A stretch of 64,000 bases of DNA from Cruorifilaria tuberocauda (GCA_013365365.1 JABVXU010000010.1:62001-126000); one strand, 5' to 3'; shown: positions 39,001 to 52,600, counted from the first letter of the stretch. The notes: generated from the letters alone by a model not told the origin. A program made the numbers and translations.

Positions 39001-41238
39001 CATTCATATCCCTCCACTTGTTCCACACGATCTGAAGACGTTAACCAAGAGAAGAGACCACCACCCTTTGATCTTTCAAATCTGTAAAGAAACAATTACC
39101 ATTTACTAATAATCCTTAAAACAGCAGGAAAAAACTGAGATGTTATAAAAAACGCTTCTTGTAATACAAACCCGATTTTCTCTACATCAATGAAAGTAGT
39201 TTCAACAGGTGATGTCATTCGTGAATAAACAGCTTCTTCAGGTGGAACAAAATCTTTGAAATCATTAGTGCATTGTGAGTCCATGGTACGAACAGTAGCC
39301 TAAAAAGCATTAACATTGATATTTAACATCTGATTTTAAGATATAAGTGAGAGTTTCATATATATATATATATATATCAGCTAACCAAACTTTTTTGATT
39401 TCAAACTACCACGTATACTGCATTGCTTTGTATAAATTTAAGAAAGTTGCAAAAGTTTAATAAAATTATAAACTATATATATAACAGTTTTGATCTCTAA
39501 AAGTGAATGAAACTTGATTCTTTTCTTTCCGAAATAAAAGAACAAGACTTAACAATGAACCTACCGTTTTACTATCATGATCTAAAACAATCAGTTGCGC
39601 TTGACAGTTATCAGAAAAACGGAATATGAAGGACTGATTGCCACGTTTCCAATTTGACGTTATATCAAAACCAACGAGTGTTGTGTCAATTCGAACATTT
39701 GAACCACGCTTGTAAATCTGCATAATTACTATTATAGGATGATAAAACGAATAAATTGAAAGTGCTTGTTGGTAAATAATTTAAAATTGAACATTATTAG
39801 CACATTATTAAATACTACATCATTAACTTGAAAATAGTTTTTGAACAGCGTAAAATATTCTTGCAACAAAATTATCTTTATCCAAACAACTCTTAGGTTA
39901 AATGCCACTTCAAATGATAAGAAACTTAACAAAACACCAAACGCATTATTAATAATTAAAACAAAGCTTTATCAACGACTCTGAGAATGATAAGTTCAAC
40001 CTCACTCCCACTTTACCCTTTTATAACAGAAAGCATTTCAGATTTTTTATAACATTAATCATAATATAACTTTTCGTAAAGTGTGCACTAACTCTGTTTT
40101 AAAACGTAAGTAAAGGATACCTTATACGTATCAGAAGGACACATTTTGCTAACAAATGGTAACCAACTAGTAAATTCCCAACTCATTTCTGCATAAAAGT
40201 CGCTTGTTTCCTAAAAATGAGACCTTATTTCAATTAATTAAATTTGAAAGTGCTTACTGTTGACAAATGTAACAAATAAAGTGATAAGGATGGCATAACT
40301 TAGTTCCAATTGATTAAACTGTAGATATTCTTATAAATGAAATGTGATCGGGCACACTGAAAGTGGAGAAAATCTGTTATGTTACTACTAAGATTACATA
40401 AGCCATTCCTATGCTACTGCAAATTATTTCCCACCTTCAATAGAGTGAGTAAACGTTCCATTGCAGAACTTGTTTGCAAAGCTCGCTGGTAATCGCGATA
40501 TTGGATAATTAATCGCAAAAGATCACTATTGCCGGCACAAATAGCTTCATGACTTGGCGACCACATATCTGCATAAGTGAAGGACGTGGAATCAATGGGT
40601 TCGCAGTGATACGAATAGAGGGTACCAAAAAATCCATTTTTTATGGCACATCGATCCTTAAGTGAGCAAAGTCTTTCTTGACCCTTTTCTTATTTTAGAT
40701 GTGAAGCTCGCACGCCAACTTGATTCGTCTTGCTAACATCAGATGATTAATGTACCTGCATTTTGGATAGATGCATTGGCTCCTCTTTCTAATAGAGCTC
40801 GAGCACATTCAGAATGGCCAAGAGTAACGGCTAACATCAAAGGTGTGCGGCCTGAAAAGTGAAAATTCAAGTAATTTTTGATGCTAACATAGATGGATAA
40901 ATCTTTTGCATTCATCAAGGCTCATTAATTTCACAAAAAACGGAATCATTTAAAAGAAAAAACGAATAACTGTTTCAGTAGATTCATTAAAATACAGTTT
41001 CATTAATTCCTTTATAATTTTTGAACTCAAATCCGGAGTGAATGAGTGAGGGTTGTACAATATCACTTCTGATCGGTTCCTGACCTCTTACATCGAGCTT
41101 GTCAAGGATTTCATCCGTATTCTCTTCTTCCAGCAATTCCATCAAGTTCTCATAATCATTCCGGAAGACAGCCCAGTGCAGAGGATATTCTCGTCTTAAT
41201 TCCTTCTCGCCCGTCATCATAAGCCCTCTTAAATGCAT
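36078..41238 (-). CDS. ANKRD13-family protein: ankyrin repeats, GPCR-chaperone domain, ubiquitin-interacting motifs
   Basis: Mammalian relatives bind Lys63-linked ubiquitin on internalised receptors at the plasma membrane and endosomes. Exons in phase: 41085-41238, 40756-40851, 40435-40568, 40121-40210, 39565-39717, 39172-39299, 38997-39081, 38743-38816, 38345-38525, 37698-37766, 37183-37386, 36922-37054, 36346-36674, 36078-36200; about 650 aa, human about 590. Ankyrin repeats lie in 10-110 ([35 protein letters not shown]). The core matches ANKRD13A closely: [70 protein letters not shown]-like helices: [13 protein letters not shown] (530-542), [13 protein letters not shown] (570-582), [12 protein letters not shown] (611-622), and a possible KRIIQLSL near the end. 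Start at 41238 is one of three close ATGs (41220 and 41217 also fit). Exon 36346-36674 must use TTTTTAGAG; the earlier AG would create a stop. Confidence 0.93.
39358..39377. repeat. (AT)10 microsatellite in an ANKRD13 intron
   Basis: Twenty bases of alternating A and T in the intron between exons 39172-39299 and 39565-39717. Non-coding, no evident role. Confidence 0.9.
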
Positions 41239-44131
41239 TTTATTACATTTCACTGTTGTCCAAATCAGCAATATGAAATAAATCCGAAAGACTGAATCAA
41301 AATACACGTGTATCAACGTGACCAGTACTGCCTCAGATCTGTCAATTGTGAGTGATGGTTGCTAGGCAATATCTACTTCATTCCAATTCACCTCCTCAGT
41401 ATCAACGCGAATGAAAGCTTAGACGTAAGACGTGAGAGAAAGTGACAGAAGCGAGAATTGTTGAAATGATGAGAAATATTCAATTTCATAGAGAAACATA
41501 CCATTAGCAACTAGGCGGAAATTTGAAGTGTGGAGTTATTGACGCGCAGCGTGAAATCGTTTTGCGTGCGTTCGATGTATCGATCCACCACTGCGTAAAG
41601 AGAGAAAGGGAAGACAGACGAGGGCACAGACACATTCTCGCGCATACATACACACACATACACGTAAAATGCATCCACACATATGCACCACATACACGTG
41701 TATACAAACACAAGCATTCACACATACACATATATATGTATACAGATATATACACTCATATGTACGCAGATACATGCAGACATGCACACTCACATACATA
41801 CATACATACACACACACATACACACACACATGCATAGACAGAAAGCCACCCATTGTGTGTGTGCTGTGGTTGGGAGCATCGCGGGGCAGACATGGCCTTC
41901 GTTGGCAGAGCCCCATCCTCTGCATTCTCCGACCATGCATTCGCTTCTTCTCCTCGTTCGCCATGCTATTTCATCACTCTCTTCCACCTATCTTTCATCA
42001 TTGTAATGATGATTTCGCATATTTATTATAACTTATGATGTACCAAATGAGGTCAGAGAGAGGTCAAGCATAAGCTTGCTAGGGCGCGTGAAAATATTCC
42101 AGGAGGACTTGGAGTTGAGGGGCTAGATTCATACGTTAATTCCGCGGATATGTTTAAATTTGGATAAGACGTTAAAACGGTACTACTGATACAAAAATAG
42201 GCCCATTTGATGATTGGATAGAGCTTTGACCGCTATATTTGACATCCTATTTCAACTTCCGAAATGCATTATAAAATGTTGAATCCTACGTGAAATTATT
42301 GTTTAAATTAATATTATTTGTGAGCAGTATTTTTATTCAGTGTTGAACTCCTCTGATATTTCTAGAAGTTGTTGGAAAAGTTTCCTCCTTACTTATTGTC
42401 CGAATGCTGCTATCATTGGTTAAAAGCGCCCATACTTGGTACAAGTAAAAAGAGCCTAACAAAGAAATATCGGACTGATCTGCAAAGTTTCTTACTTTTA
42501 TCTTGGATTTAATAAACTTTGCTCACTTCTGTTTGAAGTAGGAAATACAGATATCTGAGAATTCCGGGTAATGGAAAGTGGGAGGAAGTCTTTATCCCAC
42601 CTATCGATGTTCTCCTAATGTGAGTATCAGGAAGTTCACGACGATGTGAACATTGCTTTTTCGTTGTCTGTAAGGATAATGTAAAGTTCAGTGGTCCAAT
42701 CATCCTGTCAACAAAACATTGTTGTTATTATTATCATTAATGTGTCTATGCTATTTGAAATTTGATAAATTGAAATTAGTACGCAGCCAAAAAGATAGGC
42801 TCGCTGAAATCAGGCTCCCTTCCTTTGACAATATTCCTTTTGTTTGGAAAGTTGAAAAAGGAAGATGAACTAACAAAGAACTGAATATGAAAGTGTTAAG
42901 ATTGACGTGAGCGGACGACTCCGCGTTTTCATTGTAGAGGCTACGATTTCCGGAGTGAAACCTGGAGATATCTTTCACTCATTTAAGCTTAATTCAGTTG
43001 ATGCAGCATGGAATTGACCATTAGTTCAAATAATTTTTTTCTGATTCCTTTCGAAGGTTTAAAATTGAAATCTATCACTAACAGATTTGCGACTAATATA
43101 TCATTTGCGAATGTGTGGGCTGTACGTCTCTTTCCAGCATTTTAATTTAAGCATCGAACACTACAATTTTAACATCTTTCTTGATTAACTAGAATCAGTG
43201 CTTTAGTTTTAAAATTACTGTAAAATTTGTATTAGATTTAAAAAATTTTGAAACTCCAGGAAATTAGCAAAAATGAAAAACAAGTGGTACTTATAAAGAG
43301 AACATTAATTTTAGTTTCATAAGATTGTTGAAGAGAGGAGAAATCTTTGGATCAGAAGATAGTTAAGTGAATTAGTTAAGTTGTTATCAAAAGATCTGTT
43401 TGCTTCTCTTGATCAACTTCAGTCTTAAGTAAGATGCAGTTAGTTTGATCAGAATCGGCTTTCAATCACTTTTTTTCATTATCAGTTTCTAATCATTTAC
43501 GAGAAGTATTTGTATAGATTTTGTTGAAAAATAATGATAATTTTAAAAATTGAACTCTCTCAAAGGTCTTTGAATCGATAACGTTCAACTGTTCAAAAAT
43601 TTAGCCAACAAATCAATCATTAGCTCGCTCGTACGTCTCTCAAACTTAGTCTGTCGCAGTGGTAGTGACTTCATGGAAATGTCAGATTGCTTTTAATGTT
43701 TGACCTTTGACTCCCATATATTATTACACATTAACAGTGACGAAACTGCGACAAAGCCGCCTATTGGTAGTATTAATCATTTTGCATCTAAAAAAACACG
43801 AACTGACGAAGATAAGAAATTCAAGTAGAAAGTGAGATTATCGAAAATGATGGAATCTCGTATACTTCCAATTAGAATGAGAAAAGGAAATTCATTTTCT
43901 TTTCTGTTGATTTTATGCAAATGTTTGAGCGGAAAATTTTCATCATATATACTGGTTTTTTATCCTTTAAAATGATTTAATGGTTTAATTTTAATTCTGT
44001 TCCTATTCAAATTATTGCCGTATTTGCGTATGCCAGGCGAGGAGCTTTGTCTCAAATACATTTTGCTTCATTTCTTTAAGAAAAAACTTCAACTTTTCAA
44101 AATTTTAGCAATCATTTTTGGTCAAAATAAA
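41239..44131. other. Divergent intergenic region between ANKRD13 (-) and HMG (+)
   Basis: About 2.9 kb that should contain both promoters, since the flanking genes point away from each other. Its left part (41540-41990) is a GC-richer, CA-rich simple-sequence block; the remainder is ordinary AT-rich DNA. The many open frames across 41.5-42.0 kb (His/Thr/Tyr-rich on plus, Cys/Val-rich on minus) are products of the CA repeat. TTTTAG at 44103-44108, 24 nt before the HMG ATG, is a likely trans-splice acceptor. Confidence 0.55.
41641..41840. repeat. CA/CATA-rich simple-sequence block
   Basis: Imperfect runs of CA, CATA and TACA units cover about 200 bases, starting some 400 bp upstream of the ANKRD13 start. 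A purine-rich patch (41597-41625) flanks it on the left and a GC-richer patch on the right (41850-41960). Confidence 0.85.
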
Positions 44132-45538
44132 ATGCGAGAATCGGCGAAACCGCCAGTGCGTGGCAAGACGTCACCGTATGGTTTCTTTGTGAAAATGTGT
44201 TATGAAGAACATAAGAAGAAATATCCAAATGAAAACGTTCAAGTGACTGAAATAAGCAAAAAGTGCTCAGAGAAGTGGAAGGTAACCCTTTTTTTATAAC
44301 CTCTCTATCTCTACCGGAACACCTCAAAGTAAGGGTAACTAAAAGAATAAATCTCTGGAGAAGCATGATATGAATCCTGAGAGATAAAGCATGCTTATTT
44401 AACCAAATGCGTCAGAGATAGTTGTTTAGTTACTCGGAATTATTTGAAACTGTAATCGATTGCTTGATCGACTTGAACTTGCTGATCTACAGAATTTTTG
44501 TTCTTTTAAAAGAAGCTTTGAAAATACTGGTTTTGACAGTATCGCCAGAGGTAAGTATCAGAAAATTCTGTAATTTTTATTATATTAAGTAATTTAAATA
44601 AAAAATGGCATTCGTATTTGCAATGTTTTATCTGTGTTAATTGCTTTAATTGAAGACCATGTCTGACGATGAAAAACGAAGGTTCTTTGAGTTGGCACAA
44701 AAAGATGCAGAACGCTATCAGGCTGAAGTTGCTGCATATGGTGGAGAGGATGCGTTACGCAAGCGAAAACGTGTTAAGAAAGATCCAAATGCACCAAAAC
44801 GAGCCTTGTAAGTTGATATTTAATCTTCCAGTAAGAAAATCTGAATGGACTTTAAATATTGCTTTAAATTCGAAAATATATTTGCTGTAAATTTAGATTT
44901 TAAGATACAGAACAAAATCTGAATGACTCTAATATGCATTTCAGATCCGCCTTCTTTTTCTTTTCCCATGACAAGCGGCCTGAGGTACAGCAACAACATC
45001 CTGAGTGGAAAGTTGGCCAGGTAGCTCAAGAATTGGGTCGATTCTGGAAAGCGCTGGGTGAAGAAGAACGAGCTGTATACGAAAGAAAAGCACTGGAAGA
45101 TAAAGAACGATACGCTGAGGTATTATCATTAATTTAAATCTTATTGTATTAGATCTTGCTATATTGATGACGTAAAATGAAAAATAAAAATTTTGAAAAA
45201 CTTTTGCAAGTATGATTGCTTGTTCGATCATTATAAACTTGTTATCTGATCATTTGCTTATATTCTTCATATTGCGATAAATAGGGTGGATTTCAAAAAA
45301 CAATGCACAAAAATGTAATTGATTTAACTTAACAATATTAATTGTGAATTTTAATTTATAGGAAATGCGGAACTACAAGGGAACACCAGTGCAAACCATA
45401 ACACCTATGAAAATGCCAATAATGGCAACTGTTGAAGGTGTTCCAACCAGTGGAATGATGCAGTTGGGTGTACCGCCACCACATGCCCAACAAATGGTTC
45501 AGCAGCAGGAAGTGAACGATGAGGGTGCCGAGGAGTGA
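44132..45538 (+). CDS. hmg-1.2: Two-box HMG protein (HMGB / HMG-1.2 type)
   Basis: Non-sequence-specific DNA-bending chromatin protein. Four exons in phase: 44132-44281, 44656-44807, 44945-45119, 45362-45538; 217 aa, near the size of C. elegans HMG-1.2. HMG box A spans about 8-78 ([51 protein letters not shown]). A basic linker [20 protein letters not shown] leads into box B (93-167: [50 protein letters not shown]). The tail is short, rich in Met, Pro and Gln, and ends in a few acidic residues; the long acidic tail of vertebrate HMGB1 is missing, as in worm and insect forms. TTTTAG 24 nt upstream supports trans-splicing to this start. Confidence 0.95.
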
Positions 45539-45571
45539 AAAGTCTTCAGCATTATTTCAAACTTTCATACA

Positions 45572-45577
45572 AATAAA
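45572..45577 (+). terminator. Polyadenylation signal AATAAA of the HMG gene
   Basis: A perfect AATAAA stands 34 nt after the HMG stop codon, the first one downstream, implying a very short 3'UTR. Confidence 0.6.
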
Positions 45578-48500
45578 TAGAAAAGTTTTTGTCATATGAA
45601 TGTGTGTTTGGTACATTGCAGTTGGGTTTTCATCCCAGGTACCTGATTGTTCCTTTAGATAAAAGCGGAAATTCAAAAGGTTAGAGAATTTAATCCCTCT
45701 TTGATATAAATTTAATTATTCCTTTCCTCTTGAATGCGCTATCAAATGGAATTAGATAATTTTGGAAAAAAGAGCAATTTTACGGGATTTTGATAACTCT
45801 ACCGAGAATCTTCAAAAAATAAGCTGATAATGAAAATCGCTTAGAAATTGAAATTCATGTCTTAAAAAAAACATTGAAAATGATATAACAAATCTTCCCT
45901 GCATTTTTAGTACCAGTACATTATGGTGTGTATATCTATTAATTTTTGTTGTTTTCTTTGTTATAGTGAAAAAAGTGGTCTATAATCGGCAGTTATAAAA
46001 TGTGGATTGTAAATACAAGTTCAAAGCATTACAAATACATTGTTTCTTGAATTGCTTTCTGTTTTATTTCCGAATATTTTCTCTTTCACCTATTTTAACA
46101 AAAGATACATGTAAAATAATAAAGAAGAAAGGAATATGGGCATAAAATGATCCCAAAAAAGAAAAACCATATACTGTGATTCCATGAATTCTTGAAACAA
46201 TTTCGAAAAACGATCATAACTTTCCTTATAACTGCTTGAGTGTTTTTCGTAGGCTTCTTTCTATTACATTTTTCTATTATTTATGTAGTTTCTTAAATCT
46301 TTGGTAGGGCCTATTGTTCTCAATGAATAAAATTTCTGCTCGAATATCTAAAGTTATCAAAATATAAAGCTGTAATTTCGCGACCGTCCCAGCCTTACAT
46401 TGCATAAATTTTCCCGTTGTCGTCACGGTCCTTATCTATTGGATTGACATTGTATCCAGTTTTTTGACTTTACTATTGTCAGAACTTCTAGTGATTCCCT
46501 ACTACTATTTATTATCCACTAAGCAACACTATCACTTGTTGCCGTCGTAGCAATAAAAGATTTGATAATTTATTTTCTAATTCATCAAGTCCAAAACGAT
46601 AATTTCCATGGATAAGAGAATTCTTAAATGTAAACTCTTTTTCGAATTCCGTTTTCTTCCAAAATTTATTCAACTAAGGTGTTTCTTCAAAAAGAACATT
46701 CATATGCAAACTTCATATTAATTGATTTAGAATATTATGCATCACTATTATTTCAATGTACTGGAAATTACGTCTGCAATACTACGCCTTCATCTTTTCT
46801 CTCTTGAATTTCTTGACCCTCGAACTTCCAAAATCTCGTGAATCCAAAAGTTTTCCTGCATACCGCTAGCTTCCAGGTGAATAAATGTTTGCCCCCTTTT
46901 TGAATTAGTTGATCCTGTAAATATATCAAATTCTAAAATCAGCACTAACAATGTTTTCAATCCATTTAACTCAAAAGGAAGACGGATCCAACAGATGACG
47001 ATGCTGACAACGCCGTCTATTTCAGCTTAATCTTGGAGAATGAAAGCGTAAAAATTATGTTCTAGCTGCCTAACAATGAAATTGATTTTATAAGGCTGCC
47101 TTTAAGCACACGTTAAATTTATCATTAATCATTTATTACTAAGCATAACGAACCTCAAATACACGTGTGAAAATATATTTGCGGATCATTGAACCCATAA
47201 ATACATTCAAATTTATGCCTTACAACTGTTTTATTCAATATGTTCGTTTTGCGGAAAAGATTTTCCGAATATTCGACTCAAGGCTACAGCAAGGCACAGC
47301 AGAAATGATGCTAGAAGCAATGTAGAACACAAATTCCAAACAATTTATATCATATTCCAGGTTAAAGTGAGAAATAAGTTAAACGGAATTTGAGGAAATA
47401 CTTAAGTAAAGAAGACAGAATTTAACACAACGTCATCGTAAAGGAAAAAAAGAACCTTCACAAGAATGACTTCGAACCGCACTGCATTATCACAAAATAA
47501 AACAGAAATTGAGGAAGTGATATAATACCGTATGAAGTAAAATATAAATTTATTCCATCAAAATTCTTCCCAAAGAATGGCATTGTCAGGGTGAATTCTC
47601 AGAATCTAACACTTCTAAAAAGTAGGTCAACAATAAATTCCCATCATACAAACTTCAAATTTTCAATTAAATATTCAAAAAATGACAGAAACAATAGATG
47701 AAAGCACTGAATATTCATGTACATTATCACATCTGTCAAATGCGCATACAAATACCAAAACAATTGCTAGAAAAATATCATGCTCAAAAAAAAATGTTTT
47801 GGTAATGTATGATCATAAAGTTTCGCGTCGAACAATCGTAGTAAAAAAACTATTGAAGTCGAAATATTATCGACCGTTGGCACTATTGCATAGAGAAAAA
47901 TAAAAAGCTAAGTTCAAAAACGGGTCAAGACAAAGCAAACAGTTCATCGCATTTCAGAATACACGCGATTATCTCGCATAACCATCCATTTCATACATGT
48001 TAACAAGCTACAGAAATAACTGAATCACCCGTCAAAAAAACCTTCACAACTATATCCTGTTTGACTTACATATAAATTCAGAAAAAAATAAATAACATAA
48101 AAGAGTGAATGCGATTATCTGTTAAAAGACACCTAGTCAGGGACAAATTATTCCTTCCGTAATTAAGAAAATTTGAATTTATTATTCGAAGTACATCTGC
48201 AGAAAGTTTTGCAATAGTAGATAAATTTTGATTTTAATTTGTTGGAAAAAGTTATAAAAAGCGAATTATGAAATGGAAAACATAAACGACTCTTCCACAA
48301 TTTAAATAAGAAAATTGCAAAAGAACAAGAAACGCCAATACCCAGAATGAAATTTCGATAAAAATTTACAAAATATCACAAGAATGAGACAAAAATGAAA
48401 AAGAGAAGCTATAAATTCTGGACCAGTCAATGTAAATTAGCTTTATGAAATCGGTGGCAGACCGAGAAATATCGGTGGCCCTTAAAAACCCCTCAGGTCT

Positions 48501-49608
48501 TTGGTCAAGTATTAATATATCACTTTCAGGTAGTATTTTTCTGAAAAATAATTTTGCAGTCTATTTGTTAATATCCAAATTAGAATTAAGTATGATGAGT
48601 AAAATCTTCGAATAATACAGACAAATTCTTGGTTTTTCAGGAGCACATCAGTTATATTATGAGAAATTTTTGACGCATTTGATTAATTTCAGCATGATTT
48701 CAAAAAAATAAGTTAATATAAGCAATGACTCACAACTAGCTTAAAATTACTGAATGAATGCAAATATGCATAATATGTATAATAATTTACATTATCAATT
48801 TGAAATAGAAAATTCAGATATTTCGAAAATTAAGCATTACGAATTAAAATCGGCTACGCAACAAAGCGTCTTTAAAACAAAAATAAAATTTGGACCTGAA
48901 TAATTTTGTTCAGATTCAAATTTTCATTTGACTCTGAGATATATATAACATGAACCATCGCTATAAGTGCAGAATTAAGAATTCTAATTATACAACAAGC
49001 AAATGAAGATACAGATCAAACTTTTCGCCAAAATAATATAAACTAAAAACATGCACAACGTGGAAAAAAGTATCAAAACTATAATTTTAGCCAAGAATAT
49101 ACCAAGATATTCGTACATGGCAAAATCAGCATAGATCATTTTTTCTTTACTAATACGAAGAATTGCAAGAGAGCACATAAATTGAGTAAAGTAACATCAC
49201 AGAGCTCCTTTTCTCCAATATGGAATCTTATACGAACGATCTAATAAAATTATATATACAAAATAATTCAGTTTAAGGGAAAAGATTTACAAGTTTGGTA
49301 GATTAGAATCATAGACTAGGATTGGAGTACTTGTATATGATAAATTAAAAGAAGCAATAATTAAAATATTTTCATTCAATTCAGTTCTATTCCACTCAAA
49401 AACTCTCTAAACATAAAAGTATGGAATGTTTGAACTTAACAATTTCTCGTCACTTGTAGCTACTTATCTGAAGAGTGGATTTTCCACATAAATAATGTGT
49501 AAAATTAGGGAAGTAAAAAAAAGTACTGTGATAAAAAAAAAGAATAATGATTACAAGGGCTACATCAAATCAATACCCTGCACAAATAAACTTTATAGGA
49601 AATCCTGT
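45578..49608. other. Intergenic region between convergent HMG (+) and AFF (-) genes
   Basis: About 4 kb of AT-rich DNA without a supported gene. One uninterrupted plus-strand frame at 47682-47903 would encode 73 basic residues, but it has no splice context or family match. A small GC-richer patch at 48448-48510 has ATCGGTGGC twice, 22 bases apart. Nothing else stands out. Confidence 0.45.
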
Positions 49609-52600
49609 TTACAACAGCTGTTGCGAAAATGATGACGATGGTGATAATCGTTCTTTCTCTACGCGGTATTCCATACGAAGCCACGTTACTGCTGTAGCCA
49701 AGTACTCTGATAATGAATATAAGCTTAAGTCAACAGTCAATGGTCCACATATTTGGTCCAAATGTTTCATCATCTCTGGAGAAAAAATTGATTTAGGCAA
49801 ATCACAAATGCAATCAATCTTAAATGCTCATTTGAACCTCTTTAAAATTTATTACAAATGTAAATGATTAACGTACACGGGAAGAACAGCAAGTGGACAT
49901 GAAATATCTTAGGATTTCTAAGAGTCAAATTACTTATGATGATAAGCTACTAAATTTTCTTGAAGGCTAAATTCAAGTAGTATCGCTAACCTTGTTCGAG
50001 GTTATTCATTTTGGCCGATGTCTGTTTCCACAACCGATCCGACCACATCAAATGATGGAGGATGCTAAGCTGGGAACGTTGGGCTTGATAAATAGAAACT
50101 GGCACGTTGACCTGGAATAAATTTTTCAAAGAAAAGCATGTGAACAAAGTCCGATGGTATTCAAAGTTTTTTAGACATTACTTTTAATTCCAAATTATGC
50201 TGCATTCGTTTATTCAACCATTCTCATCTAGGACAATTTATCTCATGACAAATTATTCTAGATGGAAACAAGAACTCACTTCCTTCTGACGTTCACCATG
50301 GCCACTGTTTGTTGATGAAGCTGGTGAAAGAGTTTCTGTATTTGCAGATGAACCGCCTTGTAAACTGACTGCACCATCGTTGCGAACTGATGTAGCATCT
50401 AATTCAGTCAACTGCAGTTCCCACTTTGTCAAAATGCAAAAGTTTGACATACAACTCTGAATATTTTAAGTTCAAAATTTATGATAAATAAGCAGAAATT
50501 TAATGAATTTTTCATATATTAGACTTTTTACAGATGTAGTAATTGCAGAAGTCACATCAAAAATGTTTTATTAGAAAAGCTTATGAACTATGTTAAAACT
50601 CATAATCTTACGCTCATCAACCACCATTTACGGGACAATTTTAGATGTTACGCATTATTCCATATTTCAAAACGTCGTCATGCACACTAATGCATTGAAA
50701 ATAATTCTTCCGTATCAAGTATAAGTAACGGAATAAGTTGAGTCGGATTAATAAAATGTGAAGGTAATATCACGTAAAAGTTTTATTTGTTAATCTTTAA
50801 TATATATTGGAGTTCCAGTAATAACTTACCCCCATTTTGAGTGAATAGAGATAGTAATTTAGCACAGCTTGTACCCGAAGTGATAATATTCTGAATCGAC
50901 TAATGAAATGTCGTTCCAGCGATGAAAGATTACCTGCTGATGCACCTGACCACTTGATAATAGTTCTGGAAATAGAGTTTATAATAGTGAAATATTGTTC
51001 TGGGAAAAATGACTGATTAATTTAAAAAATGGATCAAAATTATAATGATAGCAAGAGTTTTTTGACTATAGAAGTCCGGTACAACTTGAAGAATCTATGA
51101 TTTATGAAAGGTACCTCAACCATCTCTGTATTTTGTTCAAAAAGATACAATACTTACAACTGTCCATGCTTAGCCAAACTCAAATCATTAATGTAGAAAC
51201 TTTAAGTTAATAAAATCCTTGTGAAAATTGAAAGTTTCAAATCCAAAGCCCACTTCATTAGTTCAGCGCTATCTCGTGCTATCGTATATTGCCTTTGTCT
51301 GTTTTCCCGTTCAGTAGCTGATGAAAGTATGAAATATACAGCGGCATCCATATAAGCGAGAGTTTTTCGTATGTGATCACCACTCTGAAGAATTTTCCAA
51401 TTTCAAATGGATAATATAAATTATAAGACATAGGAGAATTTTATAAACCAGAAATGAAACTACTAAAAGATAATTTTACTTCTTTATCAGCTCTGTGTTT
51501 TAACGGTCGAGCGACTTCATCCAAATAGTAATTAGCACATTTATATGTACCATCGTCATTCTTTTCTACTACTGTTTTTTTTGTCGGTGCCGTACGACTT
51601 CTGCAGCAAATAAATTCACCACCAATTTCCTAGAATTTTATGAATATCAAAAAACCTTTTTTTTGGAAGAAAGCAAAAGCAAAAGATAGGTTAAAAGAAA
51701 AGAATATGAAGACAGGAAAACTGCACAAAAGTTTGCAAGTTGATAGAGACCATCAATACCAGAAGACTGGTATTGGAAAATCCATTACTCTTAGGTTAGT
51801 AACTTATTCAGATGTTCAAAATCAATGTGTTCATTCGTAACCAACGGCTCTCCAATAACTATGATCAGGTGAATCCGATCCTGTTTCACATGTTTCAATC
51901 CGATACGAAGCTGCACACTACTTATGCATCCAACAGCACAGTTAATAACAGCACCATAAAACAAAAAGGGTTACTAAATAATTACAAGTCGAATAAAAAT
52001 AACTACCTGCATTCCATCAGCTAATTTATTGCCTGAACATATATCCTTTTTATATTTTTTTGCTGGTAGCACCTCGCCCTCTTTGCATTTCGATTTCAGT
52101 GTTTTAAAGTGCATGTTGTGAGCTTGACTGTTGTTACCGCTAGCAATACTTACAGCAACGTTGTTCACTTGTTTTTTCTTTAAATTGTGCAGTTGTGTTA
52201 TTACGGTACCAACACCAGGTTGATGATCATTCAATCCGTCACAGTCTTTCGTGTGAGATGTCGCGGACCTCTGTGTTTTTTTGGAATCCTCATCATCTGA
52301 GCCTTCTTTCTTGTCTTTTCCTATCAGAACATCATCCTCCGGTTTACTGGTTCGAACGTGTGAAATAGATTTCAACTGAACGGTTTTTTTTCCCTGTTTA
52401 GACGTGCTTGGAAGTTGTTCACCGCTACTATTTGGAGGAGCCGAACCATCTTTTCTCCTCCTTTTTTCATTTTCCTTGATGCTAGAGACGATAGATGAGG
52501 TAACGTAAGGTTTATCGTATTGTTTCACAAATTTCTGAAATCTCAATCATTCCGGTTATTGTGTCCTCACCGACCAAATATTAAATTACTCAACCACTTT

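Noticed and set aside
41504..42031. Several overlapping open frames of 60-140 codons on both strands
   Set aside because: They are produced by the CA/CATA repeat, giving His-Thr-Tyr or Val-Cys strings without domain structure.
48448..48510. GC-richer patch with ATCGGTGGC repeated
   Set aside because: Too short for a structured RNA I can support; no extended pairing or conserved motif visible.
49547..49867. 106-codon plus-strand frame
   Set aside because: It is antisense to the last AFF exon, whose minus-strand peptide matches the conserved AFF C-terminus.
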